Positions 15,131-25,795 of a DNA stretch of 64,000 nt are shown here, piece by piece; the stretch's first letter is position 1; each line of letters opens with the position of its first letter. The stretch comes from Trachelipus rathkii. Lineage: Eukaryota; Arthropoda; Malacostraca; Isopoda; Trachelipodidae. The stretch covers positions 1 through 64,000 of the forward strand of contig JABUQX010018395.1 of the NCBI GenBank assembly GCA_015478945.1, read 5' to 3'. Under the pieces are notes generated by a model. The model made no database searches. It saw only the letters and a program-made list of their open reading frames with translations, and had not been told where the DNA came from. Position numbers and translations under genes: made by a program.

Positions 15131-15195
15131 TGTCTTTTCCACGACCTTGCTCAGCTTCAGCCCCGTCGTTAACCCGGTTTACGACGCTCTAATAA
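15131..15195 (+). repeat. Dispersed repeat, inverted partner of 5581-5645
   Basis: Contains CTTTTCCACGAC, GCTTCAGCC and AACCCGGTTTACGACG, matching the reverse complement of the 5.6-kb copy about 9.5 kb away. See that entry. Family unknown. Confidence 0.6.
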
Positions 15196-15519
15196 ATAGG
15201 GACGTCTATCGACTCATTTGTAATGGATGCCTTGTTCTTATCCACAGGTATGGGATATGTTTCTTCTTTTATTCTTCATTTCTTTTATTCTGCATTTTCG
15301 CCTATTTTATTTATGGTATTCCTGTTATTATAATTCTTATTTATTCTTGTTTATTATTATTATTTATTTGTTCTTAACTTTTTATTATTTTATTTATTTA
15401 TAATGAGGAGCTTCTTTTTCTATAATTCATTTGTTTTGTGTTTATTTTTAGTTTATAGTTGTTATTGGATGGTTTTGTTTTTTCTATTTCTTATTTCTAG
15501 TTTTTAATTTTATTATTTC

Positions 15520-15810
15520 TTCTTCTTATCTAATATTTATTCTCCTTTACTTCTTTTTATTTCTAGTTTTCAGTTCTGTTATTCCTCCTTCGTTCCTAGT
15601 ATTTCACATTCCTTATTTCTGTTTGTTTCTGGTTTCCTCCAATTCTCTTATTCCACCTTGATTCCTAATATTTGTTATTCCATATTTTTGTTTATTTCCG
15701 GTTTTCAATTCTCTTATTCCTCCTTGTTTCCTAGTATTTCTTATTATTCATTTTTTTCTGTTTATTTCTGATTTTCAATTCTCTTATTCCATCTTCCATT
15801 TGTATTTTTT
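15520..15810 (+). repeat. Degenerate ~68-bp tandem repeat, T-rich
   Basis: Four diverged units anchored by CTSTTATTCC words near 15576, 15645, 15711 and 15781 (spacing 66-70 bp). Each is followed by CTAGTATTT/CTAATATTT and TATTTCTGGTTTTC-like words. No coding meaning. The surrounding 15240-15850 is T-rich filler. Confidence 0.6.
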
Positions 15811-16074
15811 TTTTGTTCTTATCTTCCATTCTCGTTCTTGGGAACAGCAAAACATTTAATTAATAAAGAAGGACAAAAATTTTGGAGCTGATTTTCGAGT
15901 CACGTTTTTGGTTCGTTAGATCTTCGTCAGATTGTTGTGAGGTCTCCCTTCAAAGCCTTCTTCACCGCCTTCTCAGGAGGAAAGGACCAAATTATCCTTT
16001 ATGATTTATATACAGATATTTATTATACCTAATTACTTGACCTTATTTGCTCTAGAATCTAGATATCTTTTGTG

Positions 16075-16234
16075 TGTATGTAGTGGTGTGTGTGTGTGTG
16101 TGTAGGTGTGTGTGTGTGTGATAGAGCGACATACAGACACACTGACATAGTTTTATATAAAATTAGATAAGGAAACAGAGAAGGAAGAAACATGAAAAGA
16201 TAAGGTGATGGATTAGTTCTCATAAATACATATA

Positions 16235-16268
<34 letters not shown>

Positions 16269-16430
16269 CATACATACAATAATAGCATACATAATAGTGT
16301 GAGTGAGATGCTGATATTGCAACATTCTAGACATACCCTCTCTCTGACTCATAGTGTGAGATCGTCGATTATATAATTTGTTAGTGAACTGATACTCACA
16401 CACGAGAGAGGAGAAGAGAGCAGTAGAGAG

Positions 16431-16472
<42 letters not shown>

Positions 16473-16480
16473 AGATAGAG
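16075..16480. repeat. Cluster of GT, CATA and GA microsatellites
   Basis: (GT)n at about 16084-16120, (CATA)n at about 16236-16277 and (GA)n at about 16434-16468, joined by short unique stretches. These produce spurious minus-strand open frames of Ser/Leu, Met-Tyr-Val and His-Thr runs. Confidence 0.85.
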
Positions 16481-16669
16481 AGAGTAGAAAGATGAAACAT
16501 AAAAACCAAGAGAGATAGAAAAATAAAACCAAGAAGATAGAAAACATAAAACCAAGAACCAAAGTAAATTAAAAGAGAATTACAACACAAAAATTTCATT
16601 TTTATTTAAATTTAATCCCTCTCATTATTAAAAGTTTTTGCAGTTTCTGTGTTTAGCTTCATTATATCT

Positions 16670-17480
16670 TTATATATCTATATATATAATAATATATGAT
16701 ATATAATATATATATATATAATAATATATATATATATATATATAATGGAATATTTTTCGTTAAATTCAAATTTTTATTAGAAAATAAAACATTATTTCTG
16801 ATTTTCATAAAAATGTTTTATTTTTCATATAAATCTCTGTAACTGCAACACAAAATATACAAAAAGCATTAATTATAATGATATTCTTATACTATATATA
16901 TATATTATAACGTATTATTAGTTAGTGATATATTCATATATATATGTAATATATATAAATATATATATATATAGTACAAGCTAATATTATATGCTTTATA
17001 TATATATATAATTATACTATATATTACTAATAGATATATAATATATAATATAATATAGTATATTATATACTATATATATAATATATTATATATTATATAT
17101 ATATATAGTATATTTAATACTTATATATATTGTATATAAGCTATTATAACGCTCAAAGCTACAATACTCCAAATCCTATATATAATACTATACTATATAT
17201 CAATATATATTCATATATATTATATATAAGTACTATACTACCCCTTTGCATATTAATTGTATACTATATATATAGTATACTATATTATATATATGTATAT
17301 TTATACTATAACTATATATATAGTATATTTTATCTATATATAATTATATAATATAAATATATATATAAGATACATGTATTATATAACTATATTACGCATT
17401 CAATATATATATCTATTATATACTTATGTATGTATATATATATATATATATATATATTTACTCTATAGTATTATATATAC
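16670..17480. repeat. A/T low-complexity region
   Basis: TA-dominated sequence with short mixed islands (16760-16880, 17150-17260). No gene. Confidence 0.7.
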
Positions 17481-17727
17481 AGTCCTAACTCCGTATAAAA
17501 TTCCCAGGTGAGCTACAATCTAATCTATCGTGACGCTCCAGCAACTTACTGATTCACGAATACACCTGAAGAGGCACTCCTTGCCTCTTATCCCTTATCC
17601 ATCTATGCAACCACGAGATAAACGCCTATCAGCCGATCTTCACCCCATTATACACAACTCACCTTATGATATGCCGTTCTTCCTACCACCTAGACTCGGC
17701 AGGATACTAAGTCACTTCATGTCTGCT

Positions 17728-20446
17728 TACATCCTATTTTTTAGAATAAAAAAAACGAGTTTTTGTTCGACATCACTGGAATTCATCGACTGAGGAATGA
17801 AATCGAAATTAGTCTCCTCTTCTTTCATAAAAATCAATTTCTATAAGCTTTACGATCTGTATATTTGTACGATGAAAGTTCTTTTTCAGAATATTTCTAA
17901 ATTTCGAAGATTTGCATTAAAATATACATTGGATGACAAGTCTTATATAATTATCTCGATGTTTATAATATTAAGAAAATTTTTCCTCTTGATTATTTTT
18001 CGTCTTCTTCATCAATACAAACGAGCGATGATAATAGCGTTTACGCTAGTCGATCGTATACAAATTTATGACGTAATCCTTAAGTGTATCAATCAGCATA
18101 TTTCATCTCATCATTCCGTTTAAATTTTTTTTCCAGGCTATTTATTATCTAGCTATTTCACATTTTTTACCGGCTTGATTTTATTATAATCGGTATTATT
18201 ATCGTTATATAGATGTCGAAATTGGTATATCCGTAATTTTGGTTTATTCATATACCTTATAATACATACTGATCTCCTATTAAATTTTTTTAAGCTCAAA
18301 ATGAATTGTTCCAGCAGGAGTTTCGAATCCTTTCACTAGATGATGTAATCCTGAATGTATTAATCCTTTAAAACTATATGGATTATTACTTAAAAAGTTG
18401 TTTGTGTATATGAAGACTTGTAGTATAAAAGCAAATATACATTTAATTGAAAGACATTGTCTAAAATGAAAGTAAGATAATCGATAATAAGGCTATGTCT
18501 CCAATATTGTCGACTCGATATTGACCCCCAATCAGATTTTTTAAAACGATTAGGTTATTAAAGGGAGAATGCATCAAATGCATTACCAGGTATCGCACTT
18601 GCTCCTGATCCTGATCCTGACAACCGTCCGCACCTTTATCATTTTGATCATCCTTCAGATTTTCTCTCGTAATTACTTCCTCAAAATATTTTTGGCATAC
18701 TGCGTGCATACTACCTACTGAAACATCTGAACTTGTTTCAAAATAATTATTTTTAAGGAAAGGTAGTATCTTTGATAGCTTACCGTTTGATCTATCGTAT
18801 TTTTCAATTACTTTTTCTATTTTCATCGCCAATACACTTTCGTTTAATAAAATATGGTTGAACGGTGGTACGGGAAAAACTGGTATAGGACCAAATGTAA
18901 ACCTACGAGATTTATTCCTTTTGTACAGAATGCGGATGAATGGATTTATGTGTGACTGCCAAATTCCCAATAAAAAAAGTACCAGCGACGATAACCCCAT
19001 AACGTGTGGAAGATTAATCTCAGTTACATTATTTTTTTCAGGTAAAATAACTAAAACTAAATTCAGGACGTCGTCATACTTTAGTTCTTTTATTGTTTGC
19101 CAAGAAATGCCGTACACGAGCCCTAAATAAAGTAGTAAAATGTTCAAACAATCCATTTTTAGAGATGTTTTGAGCGAATCGATCAATGCCATCGAAAATA
19201 CTCCCGTTTTGTCGGAGAGATGCTGAAGTTCCATTACGTTTTGTTCCATCGATCTCGATAATTTTTTTAGGGTTTCAAGAATTGAGTAACAGGAAATAAG
19301 ATGAGACGATGGGGAATAATCGTTAAAAAACAAATTTGTTGCGGCGTTTAAATTGAAAGGTCTTTTTTTCCTACGATTTAACTGATTCGTTTCCCTAAAT
19401 AGCCAAGAATCGTAAAGGAACCGATGAATATTCGTCTTGCTCAAATTGTTGATCAACAGTCTTTTAAACATTTGTAATTCCAAAATATAAGTTGCTGGTA
19501 CAACGTAAAATGCGCGCAAGAAAAAATACAATTTTAGAGTTAGGTAATTCGTTGGTGTTGCTGAAAATAATCTTTTATCATTTCCATTCAAACCTTCATT
19601 AGATATATATAATACGGCGTTGAAATAAAATAAAGACAATAAATGAGAACGATATCTCACCTTACTTTTACGATCCAAACAATCTTCAAAGTTTAGCATT
19701 CTTTCGATCGAAGTTTGTAAATGTTTTAAAAGACTTGTAGTATCTTCTGTTTTCTTTTCACCTTCTTTTTCAATAGCAATATTATTATTAATATTATCAT
19801 TAGCTTCTTTACTATTTATAATAGCAAGGTCTTGAATTTTAGCTAAACATAACTGAATAACTTGTTTGTAAGTGATGGTAATATTCGCCTTTAGCAAAAA
19901 AAATGGCTTCTTCTCTAGAACCATCTCGTCATTATTAAGAGAATCCCATTTTTGAATTAAAAATTCTTTTCCTGTGTCATGAGGCGAGGATCCTATTGAA
20001 AATTTTGGTAAATTGATAGTGTGTTGATATCCCTGATGGTAAATATCGTCTGAAAATGAATTGAAAATTTCGGTATTCTCATATAATTCAGGCGAAAGTT
20101 TAATTGTGTTTTCATTGAATCTTTTATTTTTATATTTTTCATATCCCTCGCTCAGATTTTTAAAATGTAGCGAGGCTAAATTTAAAATTGAAATTTTATT
20201 ACGTTGTAAAAACTTTCCCATTTCCTCTTCATTAAAGAATAAACTTCGTGTTATATCCAGATTATTTATTTCATTAATACTCGAATTTGAATTTTTTTGC
20301 ACTGAAGAAGGAGATGAACAGATCAGTGTGTTAAAATTTTCCTTCAAATTATTTTCTTTTACGTTCACGGTATATTGAAATTCTCTCACCGTGCTTTGAA
20401 CCAATCGCAAAGTTTCTTGAATATCAGGGTCCATATTATGAGCCAT
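17728..20446 (-). pseudogene. Damaged copy of the 875-residue island gene
   Basis: Homologous along its length to the intact gene at 51327-53954. From the ATG at 20446 the frame stays open for 661 codons and stops at 18461. The longer frame reaching 20494 begins with TTG, not ATG. From about 18475 down to 17728 the DNA still matches the other copy's 3' end, including the last coding bases around the GACATCACTGGAATTC word, but many single-base indels break the frame. Protein identity is very high in the middle and lower in the first third. A TATA-like TATAAAATA (minus strand, 20532-20540) sits at the same place as in the intact copy. Function unknown. The break could be real decay or poor consensus; a truncated functional protein is possible but less likely. 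Confidence 0.75.
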
Positions 20447-20574
20447 AATGATAAAAAAAAGAACACCTCGTGAAATAAGTTTTAAATAATCCAAATTTTT
20501 AAAATATATTTATTATCTATTCTTCTATTTTTATTTTATACTAATAATTTTAAAAATGTACGCAGCGTTTCTCC

Positions 20575-21015
20575 ATGCCACACCACGTCTCGTTCTTGTC
20601 TTCCTCGCACCTTTCGTCAAAACGCCAGCATTTCACTTTGAAAACTGAACTTTATCAAACGATGTGACTAAGACGAAATGAATGATACTGATCGGAGGTA
20701 GTTTTCGACGACGCGACGAACACTCTGAAAAAGTTGTACGCTTTGACGAAAAACTGACTCATTACGAGAGATACGGCTCGTTCTTCCTGTTTTCTTCGTA
20801 CTTTCCGTCAAAACGCTGACCTTTCGCTTCGCACTTTTCGTCACAACGTCGATCTTTCGCTTCGATGCCGAACTTTATCAAACGATGCGTGCGATTAAGA
20901 CGAGATGAACGATGCCGATGCGAGGTAGCTTTCGGCGCGACGACCACTTTGAAAAAGTTGTAAGCTTTGACGAAAAACTGACTCATTACGAGAGATACGG
21001 TTCGTTCTTCCTTTT
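20575..21015 (-). repeat. ~220-bp tandem dimer upstream of the damaged gene
   Basis: Two imperfect units, each with a TTTCGTCAAAACGC-like word, CTTTATCAAACGATG, GAGGTAG-TTTTCGACG and CGAAAAACTGACTCATTACG. The same dimer lies upstream of the intact gene at 54090-54431, so the duplication that carried the gene included its 5' flank. Short open frames here share C-terminal peptides only because the DNA is repeated. Confidence 0.75.
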
Positions 21016-22398
21016 TTTCACACGATTTTTTTTCCGTACCTCCGAAAGTATTTGAATATTTCGAAACGACCATAGCTATCATCGTTCATATTCCTAAAAT
21101 ATCAACCAATTTAGTTTATTGGGAGCGAATGAACTAGTTTCAATTTTGTTTATTGGCAGCGAGCGAACTAGTTTTGATTGAACATCGAAAAAAAAATTAT
21201 GATTTGCTGTTGAAAGAAAATCTTTTATCGTATAAATATACATATTCCTGGCTAAGTTTTCAAACCAAAATTTTATGTTTCAACCCTCCGAGAGTGTTGC
21301 AATTTTCGGAACGAGGTATTGAAACATTTTAATCTTTTTTTTTAATTTAGTTACCCTAAGTTTAAATAAGTAAAGAAAACGAATTTTTAAGGGATACAAA
21401 ATTAAAAGATATCAATAATAATAGTAATTCTATCTAAAGAAAGTTTTCAAAACCAAGATTTTATTTTCCGTCCCTCCGAAAGTTTTTGAATATTTCGAAA
21501 TGACTTACCCACGGATGGGAAGGAAGATTTTTCTATCTCAAAATTTTCTCGAAGTGAAATTTAAACTAGTTTGCTCGCTGCCGATAAAAGTCCCTCTCCC
21601 TCTTATTTTGTCGCATCCAAAAAAAACTCTTTACAATACAAGTTTAAGACAAAAAAATTAGTTTTTTAATTTCGTCCTCCTTAAAATTTCGTTTTCTTTA
21701 ATAGTGAAAATTTAGGGGAACTAAATAAAAAAAAATTATTAAAAAATATTATTTTTTTTTCGCTATATAAGTTTTTGAACGAATATAATCCGTTCCGAAA
21801 CTTACAAAACTCGCCTAGTTTTGAAAGATAAAATTTTGGTTCGAGAACTAAGCCACGGATGCGAAGGAAGATATTTCTATCAATAGCAAATCATAAATTT
21901 TTCTCGATGGGAAATCTAAACTAGTTTGCTCGCTGATATTCATAAAATATCAACCAATTTAGTTTATTGGCAGCGAATGAACTAGTTTCAATTTAGTTTA
22001 TTGGCAGCGAGCGAACTAGTTTTGATTGAACATCGAAAAAAAAATTATGATTTGCTGTTGAAAGAAAATCTTTTATCGTATAAATATACATATTCCTGGC
22101 TAAGTTCTCAAACCAAAATTTTATGTTTCAACCCTCCGAGAGTTTTGCAATTTTCGGAACGAAGTATTGAAACATTTTAATCTTCTATTTCTTATTAATT
22201 TTAAACCTTCCTTTTTATGGACCGATTTCGTGTCCATTTGTGCGGTGGGTTACATTGCCATAATTTTACAGTATACGACATTTTTGTTTTACCACGGCTA
22301 CTACTATTCGCAATTACTTATACATTTTTCTTATCCATTTATGATATTGTTTGTTCCTTTAAAAAAAACTAAGATATTCGTTCCAAAATTTCAGTTTT

Positions 22399-22778
22399 TT
22401 TCGTGACGCTTCACCGGATCCCGAGGAATAGCTTATAATAAGATATTTTGGTTTCCAAATACATTCAAACGTATTATAACTCAGTAGTCTGTAATATATA
22501 GACATTTCAACGGGCTCCATGTTTCATTTGGTTGTAACCTCGATGTCTAAGTTCCCAATCGCATATTTTTTTCAAAATTTTTTCCAAACATTCGAGACTT
22601 TTAAAAAATTTTTCAAGGAATTGGGAACTTTGACATCGAGGTTACGACCAAATATGTAAAATCGAACGCGCAGAAACGTCAATATATTAAGTCTACTGGG
22701 ATGTAATATGTTTGAAAGATTTGGAAACCACAAAATCGAAATAAAAGCTCTTCCTCGGGCCCGATGTAACGTCATAAG
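22399..22778. mobile_element. Foldback element copy A (~380 bp)
   Basis: Begins TTTCGTGACGCTTCACCGG and ends with its approximate reverse complement near 22770. The two arms (about 185 bp each) pair through words such as GGTTTCCAAATAC/ATTTGGAAACC and AACCTCGATGTC/GACATCGAGGTT. It encodes nothing. The structure is that of a non-autonomous long-inverted-repeat element; no clear target-site duplication was established. It is the most diverged of five copies. Confidence 0.7.
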
Positions 22779-22904
22779 ACGGAATCGACTTATCCTAGGA
22801 ATATTATTAAATCATTTCAATGTTTAAGCGTTTAAACGTATCTAATATTGGAATTATTAAATAATATTAAATTTTTTCGCTCTATAAGTTTTTAAAGTAA
22901 ACCA

Positions 22905-23020
22905 ATATTATTTATTAGCAGCGAACGAACTAGTTACAATTATGTTTATTGGCAGCGAGCGAACTAGTTACAATTATGTTTATTAGCAGCGAGCGAACTA
23001 GTTTCAATTTTGTTTATTGG
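22905..23020 (+). repeat. 34-bp unit array
   Basis: Three to four units of the 34-bp motif TTTATTGGCAGCGAGCGAAC followed by TAGTTWCAATTWTG. The same unit recurs across the satellite field. Confidence 0.8.
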
Positions 23021-25009
23021 CAGCTGTTGAAAAAAAATCTTTTATCGTATAATTGTTCATATTCATGACTAAGTTCTCAAATCAAAATTTTATATTATAA
23101 CCCTCCGAGAGTTTTACAAATTTCGAAACGCATGTTTTGCCTTACTAAATATATTAGGAGAGAAGTAGATTCTTTTTGTGGTTGAAAAGTCTCGGTGGTT
23201 AAGATTTTATTCTCCTTCCCTCCGAAAGTTTTTCTTTGCAAACGAAGAAATATTAACAAAACAATTTTGGGCAACAAAATTAGTTTACTTGTTGCGAATA
23301 TGAACATTGATAATAATTATTTTATAAATAGAATTATGATTTTTTTTTAATTTTTCTTCCTGAAAAATTTGTTTTCTATAATAATAAATTAGGATATTTT
23401 AGAATAACCAGATTAAAGAAAAATATTATATAAAAAATTAAAATATTTCGATAAGAATAATTATATCATTGTTTACAATACAGGTTTAGGACATCAAAAT
23501 TAGTTTTTAAATTCGTCCTCCTTAAATTTTCGTTTTCTTTATTAAATGAAAATTTAGGGGAACTAAATAAAAAAAATTATTAAATAAAATTAATTTTTTT
23601 TCGTAATATAAGTTTTTGAACGAATATAATCCGTTCCGAAACTTACAAAACTCGCTTAGTTTTTGAAAGATAAATTTTTTTGGTTCGATAACTTAGCCAC
23701 AGATGCGAAGGAAGATTTTTCCATCAACAGCGAATCATAACTTTTTCTCGATATGAAATCTAAACTAGTTTGCTCGTTGCCGATAAAAGTCCCTCTTCCT
23801 CTTATTTTGTCGCACACAAAAAAAAACGGTTTACAATACAGGTTTAAGACATCAAAATTAGTTTTTAATTTCGTCCACCCTACTTAAATTTTCGTTTTCT
23901 TTATTAAATGAAAATTTAGGGGAACTAAATAAAAAAATTATTAAATAATATTAAATTTTTTTCGATATATAAGTTTTTGAACGAATATAATCCGTTCCGA
24001 AACTTACAGAACTCGCTTAGTTTTTGAAAGAAAAATATTGGTTCGACAACTTAGCACAGCTATCATTGTTCATATTTCGAAAAAATAAACCAATTTTGTT
24101 TACCGGCAGCGAATAAACTAGTTTCAAAGCGAGCGAACTAGTTTTGATTTCACATCGATAAAAATTTATGATTTGCTGTTGAAAGAAAATCTTTTATCGT
24201 ATAAATATACATAATCCTAGCAAAGTTCTCAAACTAAAATTTTATATTCCAACCCTCCGAGAGTTTTTGCAATTTTTGGAACGAAATATCGAAACATTTT
24301 AATCTTTTTTTTTAATTTAGTTACCCTAATTTTAAATAAGTAAAGAAAACGAATTTTTAAGGGGGACAAAATTAAAAGAAATCAATAATAATAATAATAA
24401 TTCTATCTAATGAAAGTTTTCAGAGCAAGATTTTATTTTCCGTCCCTCGGAAAGTTTTTGAATATTTCGAAACGAAAATAGAAAAATACGATCTCCTGAA
24501 AAAACTAGTTTACTCGCCTCCAATAAATGTCCCTCTCCTGTTATTTTGTTGCTCACAAAAAACTGCTTACAATACAAGTTTGTGACGAAAAAAAAGGTTT
24601 AATTGTTGCGAATATGAAAGATGATATTTATTTCATTAAATAGAATTATTTTTATTTTTTATAAAAACCGTTCCGAGATTTACATAACTCTCTGAATGGT
24701 GGGATATAAAATCTTGGTTTAAAAAAATATTCATTAAATAAATTATTATTATTTTTATTTTTTTCCTCCATAAAAATAAAAAATAAAAATATAAATTAGG
24801 GCAACTAAATGAAGGGTTGTAAGATAAATTTTAGTTTAAGAACTTAGTCAAGAATGAGAATAAATATACGATTATTGATTTTCTATAAACAGTAAATCAA
24901 AAATTTATATCGATTTGAAATCAAAACTAGTTTACTCGCTGCAAAAATATGTCCCTCTCCCTTTTATTTTGTTGCACTTGCACACAAAAAACTGAGGTTT
25001 GATTAAATT

Positions 25010-25516
25010 GGCAAATTATACTTTCAAACACCAAACGCCGAAAAAGATGCCGTGAAGCACGAACGGCGAAAAATCTAGCTTTTCAAAAATATTAAATTGC
25101 TAAATTGGATTTTCAGTTTTTTATAAATATTAAATTGGTAAAATATACTTTCAAACACCAACCAAACGCCGAAAAAGATGCCGTGAAGCACGAACGGCGA
25201 AAAATCTAGCTTTTCAAAAATATTAAATTGCTAAATCGGATTTTCAGTTTTTCATAAATATGAAATTGGCAAATTATACTTTCAAACACCAAACGCCGAA
25301 AAAGATGCCGTGAAGCACGAACGGCGAAAAATCTAGCGTTTCAAAAATATTAAATCGCTAAATTAGATTTTCAGTTTTTTATAAATATTAAATTGGCAAA
25401 TAATACTTTCAAATATCAAACGCCGAAAAAGATACTATGAAGCACGAACGGCGAAAAATCTCTCTTTTCAAAAATATTAAATTGCTAAATAAGATTTTCA
25501 GTTTTTCATAAATATT
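25010..25516 (+). repeat. 127-bp satellite monomers (four copies)
   Basis: Monomers start with CGCCGAAAAAGATG at about 25036, 25167, 25294 and 25421 (period 127-131 bp). Each contains GAAGCACGAACGGCGAAAA near its start and TATTAAATTGC later. The last monomer is interrupted after ATAAATATTAAA by the 16-bp minisatellite at 25517, then does not resume. Confidence 0.85.
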
Positions 25517-25795
25517 AAACACGCCGAAACTGGGCCACGCCGAAGCAGGGCCACGCCGAAGAAGGGCCACGCCGAAGCAGGGCCACGCCGAAGCAGGGCC
25601 ACGCCGAAGCAGGGGCACGCCGAAGCAGGGCCACGCCGAAGCAGGGCCACGCCGAAGCAGGGCCACGCCGAAGCAGGGCCACGCCGAAGCAGGGCCACGC
25701 CGAAGCAGGGCCACGCCGAACCAGGGCCACGCCGAAGCAGGGCCACGCCGAAGCAGGGCCACGCCGAAGCAGGGCCACGCCGAACCAGAAACCGG
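25517..25795 (+). repeat. 16-bp minisatellite ACGCCGAAGCAGGGCC
   Basis: About 17 nearly perfect tandem copies of a GC-rich 16-bp unit in AT-rich DNA. Sixteen is not a multiple of three, so all three minus-strand frames read the same 16-residue periodic peptide. Those open frames are artefacts. The unit begins with the CGCCGAA word that starts the adjacent 127-bp monomer. Confidence 0.9.

Larger units (their letters stand above)
21016..25009. repeat. Complex satellite field, part 1
   Basis: Interleaved forward and reverse copies of shared modules. Forward modules run AGCGAGCGAACTAGTTT, then ACATCGA-AAA, TTATGATTTGCTGTTGA, CTTTTATCGTATAA and CCCTCCGAGAGTTTT. The reverse complements (CAACAGCAAATCATAA, AACTAGTTTGCTCGCTGCC) alternate with them, so the region is rich in long imperfect inverted repeats. 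Segments recur at large scale: about 23.64-25.4 kb resembles 27.33-28.9 kb, and 23.03-23.8 kb resembles 30.17-31.1 kb. Short open frames are repeat artefacts. Confidence 0.8.

Noticed and set aside
16059..16562. 167-codon minus-strand frame
   Set aside because: Encodes only microsatellite peptides (Ser-Leu, Met-Tyr-Val-Cys, His-Thr runs); overlaps two other frames of the same kind.
17530..18123. Two plus-strand open frames (87 and 108 codons)
   Set aside because: They run mostly antisense to the shredded 3' end of the damaged minus-strand gene and show no independent conservation.
20762..21082. 106-codon minus-strand frame with relatives at 54249-54455
   Set aside because: Lies in the upstream tandem repeat. 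Shared C-terminal peptide follows from duplicated DNA, and the N-terminal parts differ in frame.
25409..25778. Three overlapping minus-strand frames with ALLRRGPASAWPCFGV repeats
   Set aside because: Artefact of the 16-bp minisatellite at 25517-25795.
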